Below are positions 20,763 to 32,901 of a DNA stretch of 64,000 bases, in pieces. The notes below the pieces were generated by a model that had not been told where the DNA came from, made no database searches, and saw only the letters and a list, made by a program, of their open reading frames with translations. The translations under genes and the position numbers were made by a program. Every line of letters begins with the position of its first letter. Positions within the stretch are counted from its first letter, which is position 1. The DNA comes from Xenoacremonium recifei (lineage: Eukaryota; Ascomycota; Sordariomycetes; Hypocreales; Nectriaceae). The stretch lies in NCBI GenBank assembly GCA_012184525.1, contig WOFQ01000040.1, forward strand, positions 248,001 through 312,000. Direction: 5' to 3'.

Positions 20763-22780
20763 TTTGTCGATCGTCTCAGGTGTTCTGATAAGAAGCTGGT
20801 GCGGACTTGATGGACGGGCAAGTCTCTGGAATTTGATGATGAGAAAGGAGAAATTGAAGAAGCAGGTTAGTGACTGTAAGTCAATCAATTACCTCCTTCC
20901 CGGACGTCAACGAGGTTAAATCGAGCTCGAACTGAGCTCAATCGTAGCTCAGTGACAAACTCTTGACGTCATTATAACTCCCCGCGCATCGCGATCGCCC
21001 GCCCCATTCCACTACGTATTGAAATCGTAGCAGAAAGCTGGCTTGCCGAGGGCCAAGTGGCCTTTGACCGAGAGCGAATTACCAAGCAATTAGCTCGAGA
21101 CGGTCGTGGAGCTTGTTGAGGCTGTTGTGAGCTCAATTAGCGCTGTTGCTCTGAGAATCGCGATGGTTGAGATGGTTTCATTTACCTCTACGTCCCACTC
21201 AACAAACATCGGAAACCCCCTGAGAAATCAGCAAGGTTCCAAACACTTACTCCGTACTTCAGGTGATAATAATAGCTTTCAAATAAAATCGATAATGGCA
21301 TTACCGAGTCAACACGCAAAACTTACCCAGAGCCTCATCCACCATGTTTCAATCGATGACACGTTAGCATTCCTGCGCAGACACCAATCGTGAAAGCTCG
21401 ACCTGTCACTCATAGAAACTGGCACTTGAAGTGATTGAACGTTCGTATATTCTCGTCTTGCAAGCTCGAGCATGAGCTGCGACCGTCGCACCCGCATCCG
21501 TTACAGCGCCGTACCCAGTTATCAGAATAGCCACATCTGCTTTCCGTTGCAAAAACCCAGGCTCGAGGGCCCTTTGATCCCAAACAAACCGACCGGCAAC
21601 TCAGATCATATCATAGCTCGCCAACAATCGCTCCGATGTCCTGGCCCCGAGGGCGAGATGCGGTCTTCTCCGCAGAAAACGAGACAAACAACCCAGCAAC
21701 GCTTGCTAACAACGTACAGCCCATCAACTCCTGTCTCGTTCCAGAAGAAGCACAGTATCTCCAACAGATGACCCTCCGCAGTCCAAGGCCCAAAGCAAAA
21801 GCAGCAAACATAAAAAACAAAAAGAAGTCAACGAAGAATAGAAAAAAGAGGACAAATATATAGGTTGCCCCAAAGTGGTACAAAGAATGAAGAAATGGAC
21901 ATAACCCCTTTCCTGATCATTTGCAACAATCGTGGGGGGATCGCTCACACCCAGAAATTCGACCAACTCCCCGTGATATCCCAGTAGACCTGTTTCCTTG
22001 CAACGAGATGTGCAAACATGACACCGTTCGTCTTAGACCGACCACCGCCCAAACATTTCCCAGATGAGCCCAGACAATAAAAAACACCCGTATTCCCCGC
22101 TCGTGAAAAGCACTCCTTTCTATATGTTCTTTTTCTCTTGATGACTTCATGAACCCATGACCGTGATGAGAAGAAGACATTTTGGTATGAGGGGGCGACC
22201 TCCAATGTCAAGCCCCGTAAACATGATGCCGAATTCGAAAAAACCCGTCCGCGTGCCGTCGGAACACCTATGCAATGTCGTCTTGAAAAGCAAAAAACAA
22301 ACACCGTGTAAAACGCCGCTTCGTGTCGGACAACCTCAATCTTGCGAGGTGGACACTTGATCCCGAGGTATATGTAACCCAAAAATTAGACAAAACTGGT
22401 ATCGATCTTTCTCAATCCGCGCCGGTTATATCCTCATTGAAACTTGTCGGAAGAAACAAGGGGGGGTATGTCGATTAAGGATGATTTGTACAGGTGAGAG
22501 AGGAAGGTAGTGGTTGTTTGATGTTGACCGTCGAAGATCAACAATCGGGGTCGACCGCATCGAGCAGCCGAAGCCCGCCAAAAGCCTCGAGGAACCCAGC
22601 CCGCAGGAGAAGACGATGCCAATTCGTAGTTTTGGTTCGTTCGGTGTGCCCGCCAAGATGAACAGTTGTCAGAAACGAAATGGACAGTAATTTTACAGTT
22701 CAAGACGTCGGCGCCGATGGCCGCGCGCCCGAGCTGCCTCGGCATCCATCAAGGATGCGCGAGGGAAAGCTCGGAGGAGC
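20763..22780. other. Spacer, no gene recognised
   Basis: Two kb between the small mitochondrial-type gene and the 3' end of the next minus-strand gene. It contains one exact TACTCCGTAC motif (21248-21257). The 21.6-22.6 kb part is AT-richer and may be the long 3' untranslated region of the gene ending at 22781. Confidence 0.45.
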
Positions 22781-23396
22781 TTACCATCGGCGACCAAGCT
22801 GTTGCATCCGGCCGGGCGACACCGACTGCGGTGGGCTGGACATGGAAATGCCAGTTACCGGGTTGATGATGGGAATGGCATTGCGGCCGCGGGTGGCGGA
22901 GGGCTGGTGGAGCTTGAGGCTCGACTGCTGCGTGTGGAAGCTGGGAGGAATGAATGGCGGAGATGAAGAGTTGAGCGAGAAGACGGGAGCAACAGTCTGG
23001 GGCTGTTGCGTGGGAGATGAGTCGGGAGAGTTGCTGGCTAATGAAGAGCGTTCTGAGCCGGACAAAGAAACCATCTGGTTCCGGGTCAGTCCTGTCGAGT
23101 CATATGGATATGCGGCACCACCGATTACTTACATCGTTCTCTGACAACAGATTGGGAACAAATTCCAAATCATCTTCCAGTTCGAACGATCGGCTGACCT
23201 CAAACTTAGTGCGGAAAGCCGTCACGGTCGTCGGCTCAGTGAGGTCCTTCATGCTGCGGACGCCCCGGAACTGGCGCTGTGCGTTTTGCGACACCGACAG
23301 GCGGGGAGCTCTGCGACTCCGGCCGCCATGATGGTTGTGCGACACAGGAGCGGCATGCGCAGGATGTCCGTTGTAGTGATAGTATGCGGCAGACAT
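22781..23396 (-). CDS. Conserved fungal hypothetical protein
   Basis: Two exons, 23396-23133 and 23074-22781, encode 185 residues. The 58-bp phase-0 intron runs from GTAAGT to AACCAG. The N-terminus is His/Tyr/Ala-rich. A compact conserved-looking block follows (about residues 30-90: basic RRAPRLSVSQ, then RSMKDLTEPTTVTAFRTKF and an acidic DLEFVPNLL). The rest is Ser/Pro-rich and probably disordered, with SVSPGRMQQLGRRW at the end. The final TGG-TAA-GC also resembles a donor site, so a further exon cannot be excluded. I recognise no domain; short acidic and Ser/Pro motifs suggest a regulatory scaffold, which is only a guess. Confidence 0.7.
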
Positions 23397-26064
23397 TATT
23401 TCGTACGATCTATGAGGATCAATGGCTCAGGGTGGAGATGCCGTGGTTGAGCGTCTGGTTCGTTTGCGATCCGAAGGGTTGAGGTCCGAGTCGCAGCAAG
23501 GTGGTGCGGGATTAAGGGCGATTAAGTGTAGGATAACAAGGTTGCCAAAATCGCTACGTGGTCGGTTGAGGCCGTTTGTATTCGCAAAGTTCCGCAGGGG
23601 AAGTAATGTAGCAATGTGATGTAGGTTTTGGCGTTGAGTGGTAAAAGGTCCGAGAGGGGGGAGAAGTGGGAAGTGGCAGTGTCGAATGTCAGTGGGAGAG
23701 GGCAGAGGGTGGGATTGTGGAAGGCTCAAGGTGACGGAGGAAGGATGATAAGAGTGGTGGAAGGGTGGGAAGGAACGTCGGGGTTGGCGGGCTGCGGGTT
23801 TTTGTTGGCTGGGGCTCCTTGTGCTGCTGGTGCGCCATAGTGGAGCCTGCGGAGCTCTGCCGAACGAGAGATGGCAGCCCGCCCCGCAGCAGGCGAATCA
23901 GACGCTGCAAACGGGCGCCCCATCGGCTTTGCCACCGCCAGGTGATTGGGCTGGCGTGAATGCGCTCTAGCCAGTTGCGGCCTAGCCCGCTCCATTGTGT
24001 AATCTTGGTGGCATGCTGCTGGTTGCGGCACAGTGAGGACAGTGAGACGAGGCCGGGGGCAGACGGTGTCGCAGAGCGCTAGGGCAAGCCAGACACACCG
24101 CAGCCTGATAGCGGTGGCTGTTTGCGGTACCTGCTGCGAACTGGTCCAGCCCCGCGTCTTTTGGGTACCGGTAACGGCGCTCGCTACCCAACGGCCGTGC
24201 GTTGTCCACCACATCGCTCCCAACAGCCCAGTGGCAGTTCTCGCGCTCCGGGTGCTCCAGGCGGGTCCCTCCCTGGCCGGGTCCAGTCATTCCAGCGTCG
24301 AGAGCGTTCAAGTCGTCACTTGACCGGACTGAGCCTGCCTGCTGCCCGCTAATCAACCCTGGCTGGCGCATCTCAGGCGCCCCATCCCAGCCAGCCGCAA
24401 ACTGAAGTCGCCCGCAGGCAAGGCAAGAAAGAGCACGCCAACCGGAAGCCTCCTCGTCAGCGATCAAAGTGCAGTTCTGGAGGTCTCCGGCGAAGTCCAG
24501 TAGCAGCGAGGCGCACCCCAACGTTCGACAAGGCTCCTGTGCCCATCGTCAGGTGAGCCCAGCGATCAGTCAATCCTGCGTGACGTCTGCCTCAGGCAGG
24601 ACTCTCGGGTCCCGTCCCAACACACACTGTGGCGAGTACTGTGCTCCGTACGTCCAGGGCATGTACGCGTCTGTTACAGCGCAGGCCAGCCCCTATTGTC
24701 GCCTGTAGGCGCTGCTATTTGCTGTGGCCTGCAATCTATTTGTTGACATTCTGGAGATTGTTGTTATCCACCGCCGCGTGAGTAAGAAACGGCATGCGTT
24801 TCTCGCTGCAACTGCGCCCCGCATAACACAGCGGCAAAGGAAGGGGGTTCATCTCGTTCAATTCAATTGCGCAGCTAAAAGGGGCAATGGAAGGCATTCG
24901 TTATTGCGTAGGGAGCCAGCAGCTGAGCGACATGGCGAGGCGGTGTCTCAAGAGGGTTGCAGACAGTGTCCGAGTTTCTAATTCCAGCGCAGAACTGATA
25001 GACAAAAGACGACATCGACAGAGTCACTTCGCCCCAACCTTGATGATCACCTCAAGCCCGCCCGCAACAAGCGCCATTGTGGGATGGCGAACGAGTGCTG
25101 CAGGGCGTTCAGGGAGGGCGGCGAAGCGCTGCGACTGGCGTCTCCGGCCGACAGGACCCAGTCAGCCAGCCAAAGCCCAGGCCCAGGCCCTAACCTGGTT
25201 TCTCAAGTTGCGATATGCACTGTGCACACTGTGAGGACTGTGCATCCACAGGGGCCTGTTGTGTTTTGTGCCAGGCCTGGCTCGCTGACCCTGCCCTGTC
25301 CTGTCCGCTACTGCGCTGCTGCCACCTGCTGGGTCTCCAGCGAAACGTGGCGGCTGGAATGCGCCTCAGGACTCTCTCGACATGGGGAGACTTGTGCAGA
25401 TCTTCTCCTTGTGCAGCATAACCCTGGCCGAATGTACGGAGTATCGCAAGCCATCGACGAGACATACCCTGAAGGCCCAGCCCAGCAGAAAGCCCAAGAC
25501 AAGCCCTGCCTTCGAGGCTCGATCTAGTCGATAGACTACGGAATAGCTTCAGCGGGGAAAGGCCCTTGCGCGGCGCTCCCAGCCCATCACGGCGTGCGCT
25601 TTGTTCGGGCTCTGTCTTTGATGGCTGGCTGTCGGCTTGCCACGAGTCTGTTCGGTCCAGATGCCAACCTCTTGCGATGTTTCCCGAAGCCCCGACGATC
25701 AAGATACCCTACCCAGAGAATCTCTTGACAGACTTGGCCATAGATCTGCAGTGTCGCGGGCTGTGTTTCCGTCCAGACTGCCACACTGCGCTCTTCCAAT
25801 GCCTCCTCGACGGCGGACCAAATTAAAACCAGTATCATGATGCATGGCTAGCAGGGACCAGAGCAGAAACGGATGAGGCCCCAACACCACCTACGCCTGA
25901 CCCGTTCGTCTTCATTGGCAGGGGACTTCGCAGCCGAGGGTTGCAGTGCATTGGTGCGGACAGGCTTCTCTTCCCGCCTCCACGCAACCGTAACACTCCT
26001 TGGCTTGGCCTGTTCTGGGCTGACTGCGGCACGCAGGAACTGAGCGTCTGTGAGGCGGGATTCT

Positions 26065-26094
26065 GGGGGCCTCTAGGGGCCTCTGGGGGGCCTC
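26065..26094. repeat. GGGGCCTCT-type short tandem repeat
   Basis: About three imperfect 9-10 bp units of GGGGCCTCT. Simple-sequence expansion in noncoding DNA. Confidence 0.6.
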
Positions 26095-28572
26095 GTCCAG
26101 GATCATCGTGGACGGAGGCGACGAAAGCGACGATGGCGGCGGCGGCAAAAAGCAACCAACCCTGGCCCTCTGCCTCATCCTGCGAGCAGCCTCCTCATCT
26201 CGACCCTCTCAGGCAAATCCGCCGTCTGTTCGGGGACTCGATCTCGGCTAGATCAAGCATCCAGCAATCCAATCAACCCGTCTAGCGAAATTCAATTCTG
26301 CCCGCCATAGCTCACGAGCGCTCTTCCAATGTTCGTCATTCGGCAGCCCCCTTCGAAGTGCGGGGGCTGGTCGAGGCCGCCGCCAATTTTAGTCCAAGGT
26401 CTCGTCTATCTTGAGACTTGGGGGAGTCCGTCCTGCCCTGCCCTCCGGACTAAGGGGGTTGGGACATGGCCGATGTCGATCACGACGGGCGTTCCTGAAG
26501 GGTCCGGGACTGAAGTCAATCTCCTGGCGATGCAACCCGAGAGAGGAGAGGGCGAAACGGGAATCTTGGAAGCCAAGCCAAGGCGACACACACTCACTCA
26601 CACCTGTGTCAACATGGTGAGGCAGCAGAACCCTGCAAAAGTGTCCCAGTTCGGCGCCTTGCAGGCACGAGGACATGACACAACTTCGGGTGGAGAAACA
26701 GACAGTCTGCGATTGCTCAGCGAGCGAATCCCATGCGGACGATGGGGTGAGATGCCCAGGGCCAATGTGCACTGATCAGTCCAGGAACCAGCCCGCGACG
26801 CATGGCAGCGACGCCCACCATCGGGATTCGATTCGGTATCGCTAACCCGTTATCATTATCGCGTGGTGACCCGGCCGTCAGCAGATCTCGGGTTCCTGGA
26901 CGAGTTTTCGTTTTCGGCATCGCCAGCCCTTCCATCGTCAGCAAGCAACAGGCCACGAGCCGACCCAGACGCAAGTCATCCGGCCGCGGGGGGCTTCTCC
27001 CTCAGCCCGTCGCCTCCCTTGAGTCTCGACATCTGGCCACGCTCACGATCCCCACGCTGCCGCCGCACAGCACAGATTGGAGGGACAGGATGGCTTCACT
27101 GCCACACCGCCATTTTCCTGGCCTCCCTCCGTCTGGGGTGCCGAGTGTGTCAGTGTGTCTCGTCGGCTGGGGCGGGTGGCCGGTGGGTGTCTCACCGGGC
27201 GGAGAGCTCAACAACAACGGCTCAAGCTGGTGGCCCGGCTGGCGCTGACGTCGACTGGCTCTCGTTAATCCATCCTTCGACTGCGACGGCGTCGGACTAC
27301 GTGTGGCTTCGTTGCACAAGCCACTCTCCGGCCGCCACGGCGCCGAATCATCTCGCCTGCTTCCGATCCACGATGTCTGTTCCCGCGGCGGGCATCAGTG
27401 TAGCGCAGACTCGGCTAGCTGAAGAGCCTCCTGTCAGCTGAACGGCGAGCTTCCTCCAGCAGGCAGCCTTGAGTCTTTGGCAGCCAAGAAACTCCCATCT
27501 TCGATCCTGGTTCCTTCGGGTCGATCCGAGGAAACCTGTCGGATCATGGGCGGCGAGTCCGGGACGTGACCTGTCCGAAGGCCTCCGGATTCCGGTGGGG
27601 CATCGCCTGGTCTATCGCAACACCCGCCCGAAGTGCTCTCACTTACATGAGACGCTTCTGAAGATGCGATCTTAAGATCTCTGAATCACCTGGTTGACTC
27701 TGGTATTGTAGACACTGTGTGATGATGTTTCCCGATGACTCTGTACCGCCATCAAGGTCTCGTTTTCTACGAACCGTAGTCCTCTTTAAATTGAGTGCAA
27801 CGGTCTTCTCGAAACATTCCGAGGGACGCCTCATATCGAAACAGGGAGATTACCGCCACATTTTCGCTTATGACAACTAGACCTATCCAAAAGTGTCATA
27901 ACCTTTCACATAGAACTTACATACATTGCCTGTCTCATAGAATTTTTTCCGGAGCGAGAGAAAATAGGAGTCTCACTCAGGTCCAGGGTAGCTCTCCCGC
28001 GTCACCTACCCCTGAACTCATAGACCTTCAACCTAATAGCCTCCTCTCAAGTGAAGATTCGGTATTTTCAAGTCCAGCTCGATCGAGTCACTTATAGAGG
28101 AAATATTCCTTAGGGTAGATTTACGACTCAATAAGCTCTGCTCTTGTTGATGCAACAGGCCTTTTGACCGTTGAGGTGAAGCGTCCCGACCTGGCAGCAA
28201 TCATAATACCACATTTACATTAGAACGGGAATGTACGCCATGCCAACAGTTCAAAAGCGCACAGGAAAATTTTTTTTTTTAGCGAAGAGTCTGTATCGAG
28301 TTTTCTTCTTTCATGTCAAACCTCGTCTTCGAAATCTGAATCTCAACGCAAGAACCCAGAAGAAGCCTGTTTGTAGTAGATCTGAGCCTTTGCAAGCATA
28401 TATTTTGCTACTTTCCGATATGACCCCAACGTGTGCACCGGTATATCCATGTCCCAAGCCTTCATGCTTGCAGTCGTCACCTCATAAAATGATCATCCCA
28501 AAGCCTAAGCCATGCTCCTATACAAACTCCAAACTCCCAACCGGTATGTACCCCATGCGTTCTCCCATGACT

Positions 28573-28604
28573 ATGCCTCGTGCCTCATGCCTCATGCCTC
28601 ATGC
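28573..28604. repeat. ATGCCTC 7-bp tandem repeat
   Basis: About four and a half units of ATGCCTC, one with a G replacing the A, in the 3' flank of the cyclin gene. Confidence 0.75.
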
Positions 28605-28717
28605 AACCTATGTTTATGCACCCATCTATGTGCTGCCTGCTTGCGTAACTTTATGTGAAATGTCTGAAGAGTCGCTGAATATTGCAAGGAGTCGAACGCC
28701 AATGGCCCCAAGCTTGG

Positions 28718-29755
28718 TCACTTATCCAAGTTGCGAGCCTTGACGAACCGATTGATCTGCTCCCGTGTGAGCTTCTCGTTGTACTGATCGTAGCATTCGT
28801 AGAACGATATTATCTCCTGTGTTGCATCCACCATGGCCGCAATGTCGACATTGCTTTCCGCAAGCCAGATCGCAAAGCGATGGACCCTAGACATGCGAGG
28901 ATCTGGCTGCTTCTCCTTGGTCTCTGCACCGCCGCCAGTCCCGTTATCTGCGCCCGTTCCCTGACTATTGCGTCCTTGGACCTGGCTCAACGCAGCTTGA
29001 GCGGCAGCAAGTCCCGCGGCAGCGGCCGTGCCGGAAGAGTTCTGCCCCGAGGCTGAATTGAAAGGGCGAAGGACTAAGGACAGTAGGATGGCAACAAGAG
29101 CGATGGTATGAGGAGCGTATATCAACGGAAGATCGGTCATGTAGTGGTCGTTGATGATCGACTTGGCCATCTGAACCTCCTCGTCCGCCAACTGGAACTC
29201 AGCCCGGAGCGCCGAAATCGTCCGGTAAGGCTGGTGCACGATGAGCTGCGAGCTCATTTCGCTTATAAGATAGAACTCGCACTCGCCGAGCTTGGAAGTG
29301 TCAAGGCTGATGAACTCTGCCCACAACTGCCTTGCCTCTGTGACAATGAGACGGATATGCTGAGGCGTCTCCTCCATCTTACAGGCCAGGTAGAGGGATG
29401 TTGCGATGACGAGGTAGGGATTCGTTCGGCGAATCTCGACTTTCGAATAAAATCGTTTCATATAGACTTGGGCGGTGGACATAGCCTGCTGTCGAATGTT
29501 GAGGCGCTTGGCGAGTCTGTTCAACTCTGCGAGGCCAGGAAAAGTCAGCCGGGGCTCGGGTTGATCAACACCGCAGAGGGGCTGAAGTTTCTTACGCTGG
29601 TTGAAGTAGATGTTCAGATGCCTCTGTTGCGGCAGCGGGAACATGCGAACGAGCTCTGCATTGTCATCCTGGAGCTTCTGGCGCATGGACACGAGCTGGT
29701 CCTTGGTGTACTGCCAGAACTTCCGCTGCGTCGACTCCCAGTAGTTGGCCGACAT
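28718..29755 (-). CDS. SSN8: C-type cyclin of the Mediator CDK8 module
   Basis: Two exons, 29755-29596 and 29526-28718, encode 322 residues. The start MSANYWESTQRKFWQYTKDQ and the cyclin box (about 45-150, with QQAMSTAQVYMKRFYSK, NPYLVIATSLYLACKMEE and KLGECEFYLISEM) are characteristic of cyclin C/Ssn8, including the Fusarium cyclin C group. The C-terminal cyclin fold continues to about 235, then a Gly/Ala/Gln linker, and the conserved end MVDATQEIISFYECYDQYNEKL. The protein pairs with CDK8/Ssn3 in the nucleus and represses or tunes RNA polymerase II transcription. The 69-bp phase-1 intron is a multiple of three without stop codons, so an unspliced message would add 23 residues just before the cyclin box. 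The gene is divergent from the Ca2+-regulated carrier. Confidence 0.95.
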   Translation of the reverse strand: MSANYWESTQRKFWQYTKDQLVSMRQKLQDDNAELVRMFPLPQQRHLNIYFNQRKKLQPLCGVDQPEPRLTFPGLAELNRLAKRLNIRQQAMSTAQVYMKRFYSKVEIRRTNPYLVIATSLYLACKMEETPQHIRLIVTEARQLWAEFISLDTSKLGECEFYLISEMSSQLIVHQPYRTISALRAEFQLADEEVQMAKSIINDHYMTDLPLIYAPHTIALVAILLSLVLRPFNSASGQNSSGTAAAAGLAAAQAALSQVQGRNSQGTGADNGTGGGAETKEKQPDPRMSRVHRFAIWLAESNVDIAAMVDATQEIISFYECYDQYNEKLTREQINRFVKARNLDK

Positions 29756-30514
29756 TGGGTGGTTTCCCCGGGCATCGGCGGCCCCTAAAAATGGTTGCAG
29801 CAGAGTTCGATGATTTTGCGATACTCTCCGGTGGCGTGTGTAGAGGCTGTTGCGGGAATCGAGGCCGATTCGGAGAGGGGAAATCGGATGGGGGACGTTG
29901 TCGCTGGACGAGGCTGAAGTTCTGCGGCGCTGTGGCTGAAGCGAGGGCGCAAGGCTGTGTGTGGGTGCGGGGCGATAAGATCCCGGGCCACCTTCCCGCC
30001 ACAATCACAAACCACGATTCGACATCCTTCGTTGACCCTCGTCCTTCTCACTACCTACGCGCCCGCACCACGGATCCGCGATCCATCAATTGAACAGCGC
30101 TCCGATCACGGTCTGCTCCGTCCCATCTCTGCGCGCTGGGCATTTCCCTCAATGCGCCTCTGAGCCGAGACAAGGCGAGCACCAGATATCTAGCTTGCGG
30201 GTCCTTCCGGCAACGCTAGACATAATCGACTCGCTCTGATTTGTTCCCGAACAGCTTTCCCTGTTTCCCTCGGTCCTCTGTCCCACTGCGATTTTATCTT
30301 TACGACGTCAGCTTTTCGACCTGGTCTCGTTCTCCTCCGCGCCAGCAGCTCAGCTCTCCCAATTGGCCTCGCCCTCCCTTCACCGCGACCCCCGACGATG
30401 CGCGCGCAATAGGCGGAAGACGACGACAATTCCCATCCCGACGCGCAGCTCTGAGACGCTCTCGCTTCTGCGGCCTCGACGCCGGCGGGAAATGCCGCCG
30501 TCGCTGCCGCAGCA
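29756..30514. other. Divergent promoter region, SSN8 / SAL1-like
   Basis: 759 bp between start codons. The half next to the carrier gene is C/T-rich (about 30190-30370). A short upstream frame, ATG at 30492, ends at a TGA that overlaps the carrier's ATG (AATGAAG). Confidence 0.55.
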
Positions 30515-30518
30515 ATGA
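30492..30518 (+). promoter_or_regulatory. Possible uORF overlapping the SAL1-like start codon
   Basis: ATG CCG CCG TCG CTG CCG CAG CAA followed by TGA: eight codons whose stop overlaps the carrier's ATG by two bases (ATGA). It may limit initiation or allow re-initiation. Whether it is in the mRNA is not known. Confidence 0.4.
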
Positions 30519-32901
30519 AGGTGTCCAAGCTGGTCAAGGAGGTCGAAGACGAGTTTGCCGAGCCGCAGAACCACCGCGATGCCCGTGTGGAGGAACTATG
30601 GGCGAACCTGGAGCCGGATCGCACCGGCGAGCTGGACCTGAAGGGTCTACAGAAGGGGTTGAAGAGGATTGATCATCGTGAGCTCTCTCGCTCGCCTACG
30701 TGCAGGTCCAGAGGTGCTAATGGGTCATGACTAGCCATGAAGAATGCCGACGACATGCTTCGGCGGATGTTCAGGGAGGTGGACAAGAACCGAGACGGCA
30801 AGATTCAATACCATGGTAAGTTGTTTTGCTCTCGTCCGGGCGCTACCGAGTATCCGCCCGCGACGCTTCCCCCTACGACACGTCCAGATGCTCACACGCT
30901 CGCGACTCTAGAGTTCCGCAGATTCGTCGAACAGGCCGAGCGCCAGCTCCTCGCGCTCTTCCGGTCAATAGACAAGGATGGCGACGGGAGGCTCGATAAG
31001 GCCGAGCTCCAGACGGCCTTCCAAAACGCCGGATTGACCGTGTCTCGACGACGACTGAGTGAATTTTTCAACGACATGGACATGAACAACGATGGCTATG
31101 TCAGCTTCGACGAATGGAGGTTCGTTGAGAAATTTTCCTATGTAACAGATCTGTTTCGTTGCTTCTTTTTGGATTTTCTTGCATTGCATCCCGGTTCCTG
31201 GTGGAGTGTTTGCTGCTCGAGTCGGGTGACTTACCGTCATCTGGGAGCCCGGACGTCTTGCGCCCATAATTCGGCATTGGCGTATGCTTCATGCCTCGCT
31301 GATGACTTTGCTGAGGATGCCTCTCAAATATGACTCGTCTTGTCTTTCAGAGTTCGTACCTATTGGAGCGAGTCGGCTGACCATGGTTGTCTCAGAAACT
31401 TCCTGCTGTTCATGCCGCCGCATGACCATGACTCTCAGCTTCATGCAGTCCTCGACTACTACTATTCCGTCGTCAGCGTGACGATTGAGGGCGACTCGAT
31501 TGTGAGCGAGGAAACGTTAGAGGGTCTAGGTATGGAAGCCACTCGCTCCCTTTTTAATACCCTGTTTGGCGCTCTTCTGCGAGTCGCCTTCCCTCCCGAG
31601 ATTCCGCGGCCGTCCGACGCTTCATCATTACCTGGCAACGATAGCCCTTCCTCGAATGCACTGAATGAGTCGTCCCAGCCGGGGGACGCGATGGACGACT
31701 CGCACCCCGTAGAACCCGTGGCGACGCATAAAGTGCAGGCAGTGGCCGAGGCCTACCAGCAACACTCCGGCGCCGGCACCCCTGGACAGATCTTCACCGG
31801 AGTCTTAACCAAACGGAAGAAGTTTAGACTGACAGAATTTGTCCCTGATCCAGGTTACTTCCTAGCGGGTGCCATCGCCGGCGGAGTGTCGCGGACAGCC
31901 ACTGCTCCCCTCGACCGGTTAAAGGTCTATCTGCTTGTCAATACCAAAACCAGCGCCGAGACAGCTCTAGCCGCCATTAAGCAGGGCAGACCTATAGCTG
32001 CTCTGAAGAACGCTGCGAGACCGTTCAGCGACGCTGTGCGAGACTTGTATCGATCTGGGGGATTCCGAAGCTTCTTCGCAGGTACAGCCACACATGATGT
32101 TCCAAAAATTCGATATGAGTACTAATGCGTTCTAGGAAACGGCTTGAATGTCATCAAAATCATGCCGGAGACGGCGATCAAGTTCGGATCATATGAAGCC
32201 GCTAAACGGGCCCTAGCCAACTTTGAAGGTCACGGAGATCCAAAGAAGATCAACTCTTATTCCAAGTTCACCGCTGGTGGCATAGCTGGCATGATTGCAC
32301 AGTATGATACCCCTTTCTCATGACATGAGCTTTTCATAACCTTTTTAGATTCTGTGTTTATCCCCTCGACACGCTCAAGTTTCGACTTCAGTGCGAGACC
32401 GTTCAGGGCGGCCTTAAGGGCGCTGCCCTGATCCGTCAAACAGCATTGAAGATGTATGCAGATGGTGGAATCTTTGCTGCTTATCGAGGCCTGACTATGG
32501 GACTGGTTGGCATGTTCCCCTACAGTGCCATCGACATGGGAACATTTGAATTATTGAAGAAGACGTATAAGGCGTACTATGCAAAGTCTTTAGGTCAGCA
32601 CGAGGATGATGTCAAGCTGGGCAACGTTGCCACAGGAATAATTGGTGCAAGTTCCGGAGCCTTTGGCGCAACGGTGGTGTATCCGCTCAACGTTGTGCGG
32701 ACACGACTTCAAACACAAGGCACTGTCATGCACAGCGCCACGTACACAGGTATCTGGGACGTGACCCAGAAGACGATACAACGGGAAGGATACCGAGGAT
32801 TATATAAGGGACTGACGCCAAACCTGCTTAAGGTGGCACCAGCGTTGAGCATCACGTGGGTGGTGTATGAAAATTCGAAACGTTTCCTCGGCCTGAACTG
32901 A
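30515..32901 (+). CDS. EF-hand Ca2+-regulated mitochondrial carrier (SAL1/SCaMC type)
   Basis: Six exons: 30515-30677, 30735-30815, 30912-31119, 31396-32081, 32136-32301 and 32349-32901; 618 residues. The N-terminal half has one degenerate EF-hand (LEPDRTGELDLKGL) and three canonical loops: DKNRDGKIQYHE, DKDGDGRLDKAE and DMNNDGYVSFDE. An acidic Ser/Pro linker follows. The carrier half has three signatures: APLDRLKVYLL, YPLDTLKFRLQ and YPLNVVRTRLQ. Known members exchange ATP-Mg for phosphate across the inner mitochondrial membrane when cytosolic Ca2+ rises. The third intron is 276 bp, several times the usual length here, with a weak GTTCGT donor. The join DEWR-NFLLFMPPH matches the family; a second in-phase acceptor 45 bp upstream would insert 15 residues. 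Confidence 0.9.

Larger units (their letters stand above)
23397..28717. other. 5.3-kb gene-poor region
   Basis: No gene is recognisable on either strand. The longest open frames (for example 192 codons at 26863-27441 plus, 179 at 23982-24521 minus) have random composition, no splice-linked partners and no motifs. The part from 23.4 to 27.5 kb is GC-rich with CAGCCA/CCAGGC simple sequence; 27.6-28.7 kb is AT-richer. One exact GTACGGAGTA motif lies at 25434-25443. It may be promoter sequence of the gene ending at 23396, or hold noncoding transcripts that I cannot detect. Confidence 0.5.

Noticed and set aside
26821..26845. Short ATTCGATTC stretch resembling a tRNA T-arm
   Set aside because: No flanking sequence folds into a D-arm, anticodon arm and acceptor stem.
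26863..27441. 192-codon plus-strand frame in the gene-poor region
   Set aside because: Random-like composition, alternative frames equally open, no motif and no splice-linked neighbours.
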